Shown in pieces: positions 12,546 through 26,100 of a DNA stretch of 64,000 bases. The stretch is taken from contig NC_092344.1 in NCBI RefSeq assembly GCF_963676685.1, forward strand, positions 93,712,749-93,776,748. The letters are read 5' to 3'. A program made the position numbers and the translations under genes. The notes under the pieces were generated by a model. It ran no database searches. It worked only from the letters and a program-made list of their open reading frames with translations, and had not been told where the DNA came from. Positions within the stretch are counted from its first letter, which is position 1. Each line of letters starts with the position of its first letter. Source of the DNA: Mytilus edulis. Its lineage: Eukaryota; Mollusca; Bivalvia; Mytilida; Mytilidae.

Positions 12546-13468
12546 AAGTAAGTAAGTAAGTAAGTATATCATTTATTATAGTGACATGTGTAGTATATAT
12601 AATATAACATAATAAGAATACAATAGTTAAATAATTTACACCCGGCCCGTTGGACCTATAAGTCGCTTTAAACCTAATGTTCAAATTTGCATTACGCAAT
12701 GTGATTGTTACTTATAAAGAAGTTCCTTTCTTTTACAGAAAAATAAAGGAGTAGGTCCAGTAAGACCCCTTTTTGGCCCCAAAATATAGCAGTTTTACAA
12801 AATTGTTCAAATGTAAACTTTTAGTAATTTATTGGACAGAAGAATGCTTCTGCTACATAAACATGGGCCGTTTTTGACAATACAATGAAAATATATCGGG
12901 TACTAGCACCACAAAGTCATGCTAAATTACTGAAATCTTCACAATTCTAGCATTTTAGTTGAATTTTAGACGCTTTTCGTGTAAAACGAAAGTGGCCGCA
13001 TTCGTGTTCATCCTTAATATTAAAATATAAGTTGTATTTTATGATAATACATAACATATATAAAGGTTGAGGATGAACACGGATGCGGCCACTTTCATGT
13101 TTGACAAAAACCATCTGAAAAGTGACATTTTTCGGCATATTTGGTAGATTTGTCATATTTCAGCTTGAATCGGTGCGTTTTTTATGATTAAATCAGTTAA
13201 AATCTTTCACAAAAACTAATTGATTCAAATAAAATAGACACTTAAGTGTTTAAAAAGTGGTCAAAATCATTCGTCAGATGAACCTGAAATTTGAGGCCAA
13301 AATCGGTCCTTGCCGGACCTTCTCCTTTAAATATTTAGCAGTTTGTCTTTGGTGAAGTGTCATTAAATTAGCAAATGTTCTATTATCAATAAAATGTCTA
13401 TCAAGGTTCACTGATTCAAATAATAATTGTCTCAAATTATGGTAACCTTTACAGTACAACAAGAAATG
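12546..13468 (-). mobile_element. LINE 3' fragment split by an inverted-repeat element
   Basis: Both outer parts match the 3' end of the LINE at 26554-29450. The minus strand encodes the last residues ([18 protein letters not shown]) and ends in a tandem ACTT-type tail at 12546-12566. The copy is 5'-truncated near 13468, where similarity to the other copy stops. Between 12748 and 13326 it is interrupted by a separate element. Confidence 0.8.
12748..13326. mobile_element. Inverted-repeat DNA element (MITE-like), copy 1
   Basis: The ends are inverted: GGAGTAGGTCC at the left, GGACCTTCTCC at the right. An internal inverted pair around 12985-13010 and 13066-13100 (GAAAGTGGCCGC against GCGGCCACTTTC) makes the middle strongly palindromic. 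Removing the element restores the LINE sequence across the junction exactly as in the 26.7-kb copy, with no added target duplication, unless flanking A/T bases belong to the element. It has no coding capacity. Confidence 0.72.
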
Positions 13469-15970
13469 TAAGCTGGATATTACAATTTTTTACTTTGTTT
13501 CAAATACATTTAAACTTTATGGTGGTTAGTCCTTGAATTGCACTAATTGGTGTCCAATAGCGAATTTTAAAAAGTGTTTTGATAGCATACATTACCATTA
13601 TGTATATACGACCATATATCTACGTGTGTTCGTCGACGTTTTCAAGTGCTTGTTTGTATTCTTATTTTTTTTAACCTGCAATTCCCCATTGCAGTTTTCA
13701 AATATTTGAATTTACGAAATTTTTCCTTGCAATAGACTACATACGGGACGCTGTAAGTGTCCCGTTACGTGCAAATAGCAGGATATATGCCTGCATGAGG
13801 TACGGGTTGAATGCGCCCATAACACTACTAGTGACTGCCTATCTAAATTACCTGCAGAGCTAAACGTACACCCTCTCATTGGTTTTACAGCCCTTACTGC
13901 AAAAAGTCCAGCCTCAGGGATGTCTTATTTTTATAACTCAGTAAAACTTTTGGTTTAAATCTTTTAATGTTTTGTAGTAAAGTTTTGTATCTAGGCGCTT
14001 CCTAAACCAAAATAATTGATTTGAATCGGAGAGACAACGTGTTTAATTACTTCAAGCAGTATTTAAGGTTTGGTTAAGGAACATTTTTTTATGAATCTTA
14101 TGTAAAAAAAAGGCGTGTTTGATTCACTTAATTATCTAAGTCTGGTATCTTTAATCACTTTATGATAAAAAATTGTATGACAAAAATGACACAAAACTAT
14201 TTATCCTCAAGAATTTTTTCTCTACATGTTCATGAAATAAAAAAGAACCCACGAAAGCCATGATATTGTTAGAACTTCACTTGAAACAGTTACATTATAT
14301 TGTAAATTTTTGCAAAGACTGAAATACTAAAAATGTCTGTAATTTAAAATAAAATTGATGGGAAAAAGCCATAACCCATTTTGAACATTCAATTTGAAGT
14401 TTGACAACACACCCATAGATGAATATACAGAAAATTAAATTGCATGAACGTCTGTTTATAAACTATCTATAGCTTTGTAGATTTATACTTAAAATCAGAT
14501 GCTAGCGAGGCACAGATTTGAAGAATTGGTATCCACATTTATGCATATGAACTCATTTACCGTAATATTCATTTGAGAGTTAGTAAAGGATCAGAACTAT
14601 TTGTACTGCTTTATATATGCGGCCTCTACAGATAATACAGAAAATAAATTGATACATTCGTTAGACACTGGCCAACAACAGTTTGAAAAATGATTCTAAA
14701 TTTAATTAGCAACAAAATATTATTAGTTACATGGTGTGTTAGTGACCTAATGCGTTATATATGGGGTCAGTCTATTCTATATAGAATGCGAATCTGCAGT
14801 CAGTATATGGAATTTACTGACTCCATATATATCGTAACAAATTTATCTTATCTCAACAATCTTAATATGTGGTATTTAGACTAGTGGCCTATCAAAGTGA
14901 TCAAGTGTTCAATACGTTAATATTAGGAACCTACTTCCATTGGTCTATACAAAAATAAATGCCCAAAAAATAAGAACTTGTTAGGATTATTTTCAATCCC
15001 TCATCATCAATTTCTTAAGCTTCGTCTGTAGAAACCTTTCAGATTTTCCCACAACACCTTGTTGTTTTTATAAAGGAAAGTAACACCAATACTAACCGTG
15101 AACTGTAATAATCTAATACGGATTATACATATTCTCAATGCGGTTGCTTTTAACCAATGATATTCATAGAAATGTATAGGAGTTAAGATAAATATATATA
15201 TAACTGTTGAACGGCATGTCGACAGTATAGTATATCGAAAAAGTATTATGGTACAGAACCACTTATTCAGGCCGGGTCGGAAAGAACAAACAAGAAAATA
15301 GTACATATTTTTAACAAAATAATTCCTACGCATAGCTGTATCTTTATCAGTATGTGAAATATTTAGGTAGTTTGGTATCAAGTAAAAGCTTGGGGACCTG
15401 GAAACGCTTGGAACTCTTGTTGAACGTTTCTATTGATTGATAAAGAAGTATATAACATTATAATAGGAGGGAAGATTTGCCCTACTATATAGACCAGAAG
15501 GACCTGTTTTGTACTATCAAACTTCCGGAAACCAATACGCTCTAATATACAATTAAAGGTGTGTTGAATTTTTCAGCACAAGTCAGGATTAGGTATAGTT
15601 TTGACATGAAATGAGTGCCATCTTATTTTAACTTCAGACAAGGTAGCCGTTAATGCTTGAAATTGCAAAACTTAACATAGAAAGCAATGGGGCTATGAGA
15701 TAGTGGTTTTATACACTATGTTAGATATGTTCCATCGACTTAAAAATCGTCCAAGTCCTTGTCAATTAACTATCAATTGCAAAACATTTTTTTGTTGTTT
15801 TTGTAAGATTTTTTTGTATGTTTGTTTGGTACTTTTAGTCAGTTGTGATGTATGTTTTTGGTGAATGGTTACACAGTTTTGACTACGGGTCCAATTTCTT
15901 TTAACATTAACCTTCTATCCTTTAACTTCATGTTTCGGTTATATAGATGATGTCATCTCACCACAGAGTT
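13469..15970. other. Intergenic, nothing recognised
   Basis: AT-rich sequence with short random open frames. A minus-strand frame at 15007-15381 shows no recognisable domain or splice context. Confidence 0.45.
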
Positions 15971-16084
15971 TGCTTACTATGTTAAACGCATCTTTCTGAT
16001 CGAACGTATAAAGGAAACAGTTAAGCCTGCGTCATATCTTGACCTGAGGTTAAAGGGAGACTTAGGATCGCGTTGACATGTTTG

Positions 16085-16385
16085 ACTCCTGTCAAATTCT
16101 GTCTGTATGTGCCTGTCACAGGTCAGGAGCCTAGAAATTCTGTGGTTGTTTGTAATTGTGTTACACATTTGTTTTCCATTCATTTCTATGTACATTAATT
16201 TGGTCGTTATTTTTTTTAAAATTGTTTTAAATTTGTGATTTTGGGGCCTTTTATAGCTGAATATGCGGTATTCGCTTTGCTTTGAAGGTCGTAGGATTAA
16301 TTTCTGTGTAATTAGGTCTCTTGTGAAGATTTCTCATTATCAATCATCATATAACATCTTTTTTTTTTATTATATGTACATCTAG
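16085..16385 (+). repeat. Dispersed repeat family B
   Basis: Contains blocks such as GGGGCCTTTTATAGCTGAATA and GGTCTCTTGTG that recur at 41.17-41.43, 49.48-49.79 and 55.53-55.68 kb in the same order. No coding content. Confidence 0.6.
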
Positions 16386-16479
16386 AAATTGACAATAAAG
16401 GGCGGTTGAGAATAAAATTTTATGAAAAGAAATAATTGCACCAAATTGTGACCGTTTCATATCTATGTAGCAATATTTG

Positions 16480-17285
16480 AGCAGCGCCGCATATGGAGTT
16501 TATATCTTCAAGTTGATAGGATAAACCAAAGCTTGTTTTTCCTATCATGATTTCCTTGCTAGAGGGTTGCTGCTAACAAGGAAACTATTAATCCAAGATT
16601 TCTGTGTGGTGAATATTGAAGCTATCCTTTCAATAATCTTATTGACGCCATCACAAGGTACGAAATATGTGTTTCGCCGGTGTCGGATATGTTCCAATTA
16701 TCGTAACCTCAATCACGTCCTCTTTTCGCAGTAACATACCCTCTACCCCGTCGTATAGTGTTTACATATCTCAATTCATACGTAATGCTCGAACATGTTT
16801 ATATTATACTGACTAAATATACAGGAGTGCGCTCCTTACACAAAAACTGAGCCAACGGAGTTATGAGGAGGAAAGGTTAACAATAACTGATTTAATTTTA
16901 TGGACATCATCACAAAATGGTTGATTTATATTTTATGGTTGACCGTTTCACAATTGATATCGGATATGTTCCTTACGTCGTAACTACAATCCCCTACGCT
17001 TTCATGAATGTGACCTACCGAATAAGACTATTTACCGGATTTGTTATCACATAAGCAACACGACGGGTGCCACATGTAGAGCAGGATCTGCTTACCCTTC
17101 CGGAGCACCTAAGATCACTCCTAGTTTTTTAGTTGGGTTCGTGTTGTTTATTCTTTAGTTTTCTATATTGTGTCATGTGTGCTGTTGTTTGTTTGTCTTT
17201 TTCATTTTTAGCCACGGCGTTGTCAGTTTGTTTTCGATTTATGAGTTTGACTGTCCCTTTGGTTTTTCGTCCCTCTTTTATATGA
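16480..17285 (+). pseudogene. Degraded reverse-transcriptase element 3' end (family A)
   Basis: Same element as at 5855-6680 in the opposite orientation. Decayed coding pieces (GCATATGGAGTTTATATCTTC corresponds to AYGVYIF) are followed by the untranslated end with ACGACGGGTGCCACATG and CTTACCCTTCCGGAGCACC. Insertions and stops abolish the frame. Confidence 0.6.
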
Positions 17286-17762
17286 TGTGGCTGTGTCTAA
17301 ACTAACTAATGACATTTTAAACACGTCAAAATTGTGGTTGAACAACTATGTCGTTTGTCTGCTAAGTACCAAACGTGACCTATTCCCGAATATGACTTAT
17401 ACTGAGTGTAAATTTGCATCGTTATACGATGTGTCTCGGTATTTTGTACATCCAACATTCATGTCTTTATTGTTGATGTTGATGTTACTGTTTTGGCTGG
17501 ATAATGTTTTATAGGTTATCATTTGTAGTAAAAATGATTACAATTAGTTATAAATAAATTTTGTGTCTTAACTGTCTTCTGATTGGTTATAATTATTAAT
17601 TTTTTTTTCAATGTTGTCAATTTTGATGGCGACACGCCCACTTTGACGTTGTGTATTCATACGCCAACACGTGTGTACGTGTTATTGTTAATATAAATAA
17701 TATCAAAAGTTCTTTGAGCCTTAGTTTTGATAGAAATTTATTTATAATGAATGACAATAATT

Positions 17763-17905
17763 TATTTTGATTTTATTGAACCATAAAACTAATTTTCGAC
17801 TCTTGACATGTTACATAACCCGCTTCGCGAATTATTCAATGTGAAGAGTCAAAAATTAGTTTTATAGTTCAATAAATTCAAAATAGATAATAGCCATTCA
17901 TTAAA
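17763..17905. repeat. Imperfect hairpin
   Basis: Arms of about 50 bp around ATAAAACTAATTTTCGACTC and its complement GAGTCAAAAATTAGTTTTAT, separated by about 30 bp. Confidence 0.6.
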
Positions 17906-18050
17906 TCAAAGGTATCAGGATAATAATTTAATACGCCAGACGCGCGATCGTCTACATGAAACTCATAAATGACGCTCAGATCAAAATAGTTGTAAAGCAA
18001 AACAAGTACAAGAGCATTGAGGACACAAACAATAGCCTTTCAATACTAGC
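17895..18050 (-). repeat. Dispersed repeat (family E type)
   Basis: Matches segments at 30.06-30.20 and 63.60-63.78 kb, sharing the CGCCAGACG...GTCTACAT and CAGTGACGCTC blocks. Confidence 0.5.
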
Positions 18051-18369
18051 ATCGTCATGAAAATTGTTCGGACTGGTATTATGAAAATAATGTATAAAGT
18101 TCGAGATGGCTTGTTCGTAAAGTAAGTGCGTCACTGTTTGTTATGTTCTGTGGGGCCTGTTGTTTATGGAAGATGTTCGCTGTTGTTCTACGATATGTTT
18201 TTTGTGTCGACAATTAAGATATATGTCTGTGCACTTGCCTGTAATTATTGTTCTTGCGGGCGTTATACTGTATTTCTGTGACATATTGATGTAATTAAGC
18301 GCTATTATGCTAGCCACATAACCAAGTTCAAACCACCATTTTTCTTACAATTTCCTGTACTAAGCTAGA

Positions 18370-18815
18370 TATAAGGCAGTTGTTATCAAATACTAGTAGT
18401 TCGTTTTTATGTATGTTGGAGTTTGTTGTTGTTGCACTTCAGTGTTCCTGTTGTTCCTTTGTTTTCCTCTCATAGTTAACGTATGTGTATCCCCCGGTTT
18501 TAGTTTGCAACCCGAATTCTCTCAATTTCAATCGATATATGACTTTTTAACACCGGTATACTACTGATGCCTTTAATTTTTACTTACACGAGCAAAACGA
18601 TTAGTAGATCAGAATCTGCTTATCCTTCCTGAGTAAATGAGATCACCCAAAGTGTTTGGTGGGTTTCGTATATAAAGTCTTTATTTTTTTTTGGCTGTGT
18701 TCCTTGTAATGATGTTTGTCTTTTTGTCATTTTCCGTGTTTCATGCCATGGCATTGTCAGTTTGTTCACGAATAATATAAACATCTCTTTGGTATCTTTC
18801 GCATCTTTATGTCTA
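18370..18815 (+). repeat. Diverged copies of repeat families D and A
   Basis: 18370-18570 resembles the family D block (CCCCGGTTTTAGTTTGCAAC, then CGGTATACTACTG). 18600-18815 is a diverged family A end with ATGCCATGGCATTGTCAG. Confidence 0.5.
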
Positions 18816-19864
18816 TTTGGGGTTGCTCACCCAGTTTTGTTATCATAGTGGAACTATTAACAACTTTCATACTAATGTGAAGTTTAGCTAGCTACAACAT
18901 GTGTAAAACTTAAGCCATTTTTTGTTCGAAAAATACCTGTACCAAGTCAAGAATGTGACAGTTATTTTTAACACATCAGGTTGATAACGTTTGATTGTGT
19001 CAGTATTTTATGGACGTTTGTTTTAATTTACTGCCGTTTTCCTTTATTATTTTTTTTCCTTTATTATTTACAAATAATCATAACAAAAGAAACTATTCAT
19101 ATACTAGTAGTACAAATTTAAAGAATATTATATGTGCAGTGCATACATAGTATTATAGAGAAAGGAATATTTTCAAATATACTATAATTTACAAAGTTTT
19201 ATAACAAGCATCCGGAAACCATATTAATATTATAATTCATGTCACATATGGGTTTTGTTGATTTTGTATTTATGAGAAAAAAATGGGTATAACTTCCTAC
19301 CGCAATAACTCACGTTTACTTCAAATACAGATGTTCATATTTTTAAAATATTTTTATTCATATTAAATGTACGATTGGTATTATATTTTGGTTCCCGAAA
19401 ATCTTAACAACGGTTCTTAATGTAAACAATTATTTATAACTATAATTAAGTTATAGGAATATATTTTCTTTTTTGACTTCCTTATAATAGATTAAAATTG
19501 GTTTTGACCACTATTTGTCAATTATTGGAAGTAATGTTCTATTTGGTGACCGGTCAGTCACCAGAAAATAATGAAGGGGAGAGGCATTTTGTTGGTTTTC
19601 CCGAAACTTTCATAAGTTATGCATATCCATAAGAGTTAATAATGTCAATAATAAACCAGGTATCTTCGGTTTAGATAACAGGACTAATTGTATAAAATTT
19701 TGGAAAGTAAAATTTGTTTATACTATGCATGCGTGATGTGCACTTACAGACTTTATGATTTACCAAGAATCCATGACTGATTCACATCGCCTCTATAGTA
19801 CATTTTACCTTATTTAAAAGCTCATCTATAGGCTAATAGAATAAAGATTGGTTGATAATATTAC

Positions 19865-20086
19865 TAAGGGACAACATCAAAAGTTCAATGTAGGATAAAA
19901 ATAGTTTTTTCACTGACCCCCCACCCCCCTCTTAACTTAATTTGGGAAAAATTGATTTAACTATATGGATATAGGTAAAATCGATTTTTGATTAACAAAA
20001 CTTGCAGCAATGTTGACCCCAACCCCCAAACCATTTGATTAAAGTTTTTTTTTTTATCCTACATCGATCTTTTGATGTCGTCCCTA
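19865..20086. mobile_element. MITE of about 220 bp
   Basis: About 35-bp terminal inverted repeats: TAAGGGACAACATCAAAAG at the left and the inverted GACATCAAAAGATCGATGTA at the right, with TAGGATAAAAA in both. No coding capacity. The terminal TA bases would suit a mariner-type element, but the target duplication is ambiguous. Confidence 0.7.
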
Positions 20087-20199
20087 ACACAGACCAAAAG
20101 ATTTAAAGTAGATGACATCCAAAAAAAGATGGGGTATGATTGCCAAAGAGACAATTCTCCAAATGAGTCCTAATGAGACAGAAGATCACAACAATGAAT

Positions 20200-21735
20200 A
20201 AAAACCTATACAACATAGTCAATTATAAAAGTTCTCTATATGACAAAAGTAAAACAATGCAAACGAATAAACGTAGATTTCATAAAAATCGATTCAGTTG
20301 AATAATTGTGTCTTTCTGAAGAAAACTGAAAAAAAAACATACCCCCTCCCCCACACAACGAAACAAAACCCCAACAAACTCGGGCACAATATTATTTAAC
20401 AAAGCTATTGAACTGCTCCTTAAGATATGCCGAATCAACAATTGAATATATTAAAAAAGATATAGAATTTAGATCATACATACTAATCAACACGTTATTG
20501 AGTGGAAAACTAAAGGTTTTTAAAAGCACGTCAGTATTCAGATCGCGTTTATTATAGTGATTTGATTTGGATCCAATGTGAAAAGATTAGTACATGTAAT
20601 ATAATTTTATGTACAATATCTTATTACTACAGAAAAGAGGATGTGCATTTCAATTTGATTTTTATCAGTTATCCATGAATAGTACACGGCCATTTCTTTC
20701 GATTTTTTTTTATCAGAATGCCAACATTTAAAACTTAAATAAACGTTTAATATCAAGTTATATTAACTTTTAGATTAAGTGCAAATACATCATCAAACAA
20801 ACAGAATTTGTTGAATACAAAGGTGCAACACAAATATAAATATATAATTTTCGTTTCCTTATAGGACGGAAAAGAAAAATATATAATATTAATATCCGTG
20901 TTGCACTTTTGAACAAATTCGTAGTGCTTGATTTTTTATTTTGTATCAATCCTAAACATTAATTTGACTTGATTGCTTTACATGTCGCATACACATACAT
21001 AGGTGCAGACCATAATGATAATATTCTTTCAGAATTTCCTCATCAAGAAACACTTTTCAAATTACGCTTTAGAAATAAACCATATTTAAAAAAATAAAAT
21101 AAACAGCTTTAATTTTCAGCAAAGATACCTTAAATACAATACAGGTACCGATAATACATAATCACATATGCCTACATATTCCAGCTCTCAAGTCTAAATA
21201 TTATAATTTTTTGTAAAGAAACATTTAGCATAACGCTAAAATTTTATAATCTAAATTGTAATGCATTCAGTTAGCCATAGGAAGTATTGCATAGGTGATT
21301 TATTTATGATCGCTTTAGCCATTGGTTAATTGCCTACGACTCCAGATTATTAAAAACGTTTTTCAAATCAGAGTTCAGACATAACGGACCCATTGCCGTC
21401 TCGAAAATATAAAGTAGTTCACCTCTAAAGAGACTGATTACGTTAAGCAAACGCTGGAGTTTCGTCAATGTTCTAATTTTGGTAAAATAACGTATTATTT
21501 TGATGCAAAATCATGTGATTTTTTTTGTGTCAACGGTAATGTTAGTTTCAATGTCTTAATTTAATGTATTTCAAATTTAAAAAAAAAACTTTCAAGAAAA
21601 ATAAAAGAAGGTAAGAAGATATACCGTAAATTGGCCTTTCTTACTTTTTATTAACTTTTCGGTTAACATCTCATTAGAGATTACCTTTAAATTGCATGAC
21701 AATATGCCTGATCTAAAAAACAAGTTTAACGTTTT

Positions 21736-21771
<36 letters not shown>

Positions 21772-22680
21772 AAAAGTTGTCTACATGTGTATTCATTAGA
21801 TAAGTGCTGTTCATGTAGACAAAAATAGGGGTACACTAACTTGTTATTATTCTGCATACATTAATATCTTTGTACACGACATTCTCAAGCATTTTATGTT
21901 GAGTAAGGTCTTTGTACACGACATCTTGTCGTGTTTTTATTTACAGTAAAGCCCTTACTCATATATAAGTACGAATAATATCATAACTAAGGCTTATTTG
22001 CAGTCTTAATTTAAGTGAATTTTAGAAACGAACACTGTTTTAAGAGTTAAACCATTACGTTAATCTTCTTGTTTCTTCCTACCATATCTGTCCCCTTGGA
22101 TACACTGCTACATACGTATGACTTAATTTTCCTATGCAAAAAAAACACAGTATGAAGCAATTTTCAACACATTTTTTTCAAGCGGAGAGCAACGTGAGAG
22201 CTCAAGAAAAAATATTTGGAAGGATCAATAATTTAACCTCGCCTTATTAGATCACCAACGAACCCCAAAGAATTATTGCAAATGTTCGTAAACGTTAAAA
22301 TTTCTAATCACCAGTCATAGAAACTAGACTTTGCTACGTACTTTCATATTTCACACAGCAAAACTGAACCTTTATTAGCATAGGTCTGACGGAGACATCC
22401 TGGTGACCATATTTCTATAACCTAGTCAACCTCTGAAAACAATATAAGTCATTAACAAATCCGTATTAACCAATTTAATCCTTAACAAAGAAATATAATG
22501 TTGTATATACATATAAAGAATACAATGAAGTAGAGTATTGATATTCTTTATTTACAATTACATTCACGAAATTAAGGGAATTACGTTAACGTCAGGAATA
22601 TAAACATCCGATATTAAAATCTAGATTAAAGAGAATATTATCAAAATCTAATTATTGGTTATAACAGACTGGTAATATAA
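20200..22680. other. Intergenic upstream of gene B
   Basis: AT-rich with no recognised gene. Contains a TC microsatellite at about 21739-21768. Confidence 0.45.
21739..21768. repeat. TC dinucleotide microsatellite
   Basis: About 15 uninterrupted TC units. Confidence 0.9.
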
Positions 22681-22686
22681 GACACA

Positions 22687-22706
22687 TTTATATATATAAA
22701 TATATG
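22687..22706 (+). promoter_or_regulatory. Possible TATA region of gene B
   Basis: A TATATATAAATATATG stretch about 60-75 nt upstream of the gene B start codon. Spacing suits a core promoter with a short 5' UTR, but in such AT-rich DNA the match is weak evidence. Confidence 0.25.
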
Positions 22707-22763
22707 TGGTACATGCAACTGCTGCAACAAAAACACTAAAAGAAGTTCAAGATTGGGCTTACT

Positions 22764-23124
22764 ATGGATGAAAAGTTTATGATAAGTTTATATATATTTT
22801 TAATATATTTTGTTCCTGTTTTAACAAACCGAGACGGTGGTATTGGCAGACAACAATGCGATTTGAGTGAATGGCTTCCTTGGGGAAATTGTACCACAGA
22901 ATGTGGTGGAGGGATTCAGACAAGGAGGAAGAACATGTGTTGCAATATAAACAGGCCACTCATTGACTGCCTTGCAACATGTAGTTTGACCATGAGTTCA
23001 TTTGCGACGATAACAACAGACAAACAGTATTGTGGACAAACCTGTTGGCCCAGCGGATTGTTTAACTTTACTTCCAATAAATGTAAATGCAATTCTGGAT
23101 ACTATGGGTTATGCTGTGATGGGA
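22764..23124 (+). CDS. Gene B exon 1: signal peptide and TSP1-like module
   Basis: 361 nt, ends in phase 1 at GTGAGT, the same length as gene C exon 1. W-x-x-W, CGGG and MCC motifs are conserved. Confidence 0.87.
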
Positions 23125-26100
23125 GTGAGTAAAAACAATGTTTAAACACATTTTTTTATATAAATTTTACTTTTCTTTATCGTAAATAAGAAAGTTTGGT
23201 TTCATGAACTGCGTTTATACCATTTAAAATCGCAAACATATATGAATATACACTGGATATGTGTTACTTTGATACTTCATTGGCACGTTTATATCAGTTT
23301 CCCTATTTTTTCATTTCAGAATATCCAAGCTATACAAAACCATCAAATATCACTGGTGCTAAAAGTACAAGGAAGTACACAACTAATTCACATTGGAACA
23401 GTAAGTGCGATACTATTAGGAAAACAAATACCATATCAAGTAAACAGATAATTTTCTGAATGAAGATGATTAGCTACAAATCTCATGGATTTAAAGCAAA
23501 GATCACATTCTGTACTTTAAAGCGAATAATAGTTCCTAGTTAGAGTTTAATTCGTTTTTAATAGATTCATTTCGATTTATTTCTTTATGAAAATGATAAG
23601 ATGATTCACAATAAAACAGATGAGTACAAGAAGATTAGCAGTTTTATCCATAGATTTGTAATTATCATGATAAATTATCTGACAGCACACAGACATTTTA
23701 CAAGGATAAGTAACAACAAAAAGAAAATAAAACTATAAAGTAGCTCTGATATAGAAAGTAAGCATGGTATCATTTTTGTATCAGAATGTCATGACTAGGA
23801 TCAATTTTTTTGAATTTGATCACATCAATGTGTCTATTTCTAAGGGATATTAGAGGTTAATATAAATAAAATATCATACAAAATACTTACATTTATCATT
23901 GAAGACCAAGCCGATGTTTTGACCCCAATTTGTACTTTTTGGTCGTTTCTGTTGATAAAAAGTTCACATCAACCCTCTTTTACACATATTTCTGGTAAAT
24001 GGTAGTCTTTGTAAACGAAGCGTAGATAAAGAGCACTTAACAAATGCAAACATAGTATGTTCAATTTCAATCTTAAATCTTTAATTATAAAAAAAAATAA
24101 AAAAAAATTAACTAAGTATCCATCTGCGAGTTAGCCTTTCAATACGGAATAATTTATACTAGTAGTAAATACGTATCATGGCATTTAAGATCTACTGCAG
24201 ATTAATCAAATAAACAATCAGGTTACTTCAAGTAGGAAAAAAGATTTAAGACTATGAAAAATGTTTCCGACTATTGTATGGACAATCATCTCTCTACTCA
24301 TTAAAAAAGGTACGAAAATGCAAATATAAGTTCTACATTTTGATCCATACAATGATATAGCTGAAACTAATCTGACTTTAGAACAATATGTATACACTTA
24401 TGTCGAGGACATCGTACCCTGAAAGGAAAACTGATTATTTAAACTCATGAACAATTCAATCAAAAACTGTTTCGTCAAATTGCTTCTTGCTATGTATAGT
24501 GCTTCTTTGTGTCTGTGAAATAGTAAATAATTGAACTTCTAAATTTACAGGTTAAATAAAATAAAAAATTGTTAACTAAATAAATGTACAAATCCAAACG
24601 GTCGACTTTTTTAACGAACTTAACGACTGGAAATCAACTGTCAATACATGGAATCCATCACAATACTGTGTAAATTAGATTAACAACAAACTTAAATTTA
24701 AAACAACCAATAAGATGTTCTTTTAATCATTAAGATAAAATTAGATTATTTCAATATCCCATTCCAAATTAAAGACCATGACGAGGTCTACTTTTTTTTA
24801 ACATGCTAAAATTTATTTAAATTCTTATTTTTGGAAGGAGCTTAAAACAATCGCTTACTGGAACAGAGTTCAGCCAAAATAAACAACAACAACTAATCAG
24901 TACTAAAGACCGGCCATAAAATATATACAAAGAATTCTTTTGCACGTTGAAAATTATTTTCATTACAAAATCGACATTTAAGTAAGTTTTTTTTCAGGAA
25001 CATTCATCGTTAATGATAAACAGAGCTTTGTTGATGCACTTTCTCTGTGTAAAAGCTTTCCGTGTTTACATGGGACATGTTTGCCTGCTGCCAATGGATA
25101 CATATGTTATTGTGAGCCAGGATTTACGGGTAAAAACTGTGAGATTGGTGAGTGACTCAAAACATATATACGTTAATACATTGTGTACTTACTAAACACA
25201 TCTTGAATTGAACCGATCTTAAGAATAAATAAGACTTGATTTCAATTGTGATTTTCATTTTTTTCACACTTTTTAAATTGCAATAATACCCAGACACTTA
25301 CCGTCAGGTCAATTTTAACAACCGTTCTCAGTATAACTTTACTTAAGCAATATCTGTTTGTTCTTTACTGTACCTGAATTAAAAATAGAAATTAAAAGAC
25401 CAATGATGAAATAAACAAATAAACGAAAATAAAAATAATTTGTTCAAATTAAACAAAAATATTTAGAGTACAGCCAAAATATCTGAAAACTGCTGGATTT
25501 ACCGGCAGAAAAACAAAATATTTATGGCATTTTTTTGTTGGGTAAATACAGTAAGTATTAAGATCAGAATGACAGATTAGACATGTTAGTGCATCTTCAC
25601 TCAAGTGAATTTTGCGTTGTCTACCCAGTGGAAGAGGGCACCGGGTGTCAAAATTGCTAACTTGTCCACTCTGCCCATAGGAGTAGACATACAATTTCGT
25701 TTGTTGAATCAAAAGACTTGTAAGTACAACTAATTGAAAAAGCAGATAAGCATTTGTTATCAATACTTTTACAAAAAAAGAGATTATAGGTAGTGTGGGC
25801 ACGGATAGGCTGTCCACTTTGGGCAGGTGGAAAAAGCAAAATCCACACTGATTGTTGTTTATATTTTTTAAAAAATAATGATGACAAATCACAAAAATTG
25901 TTCCATATTAATATATAAAATCGGTAAGCTAGAAAGCCAACAAATAGTTAATTTGTAATTGACATTAATAAATACCAGCTTCACTAGCGCTGTGTTACAA
26001 CAGTATATTTTATTTGTGTTTGCTAAAATATTCTGATAAATCTTACAATGGTTCGAGTCTTCTGCTATCTATCAGAATTCTAAATATTTCAAAGAGACCA

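Noticed and set aside
15007..15381. Minus-strand open frame of 124 codons
   Set aside because: Mixed hydrophobic composition without motif, splice context or paralogue.
25449..25892. Minus-strand open frame of 147 codons
   Set aside because: No recognisable domain and no family resemblance; lies in a gene B intron and is probably chance.
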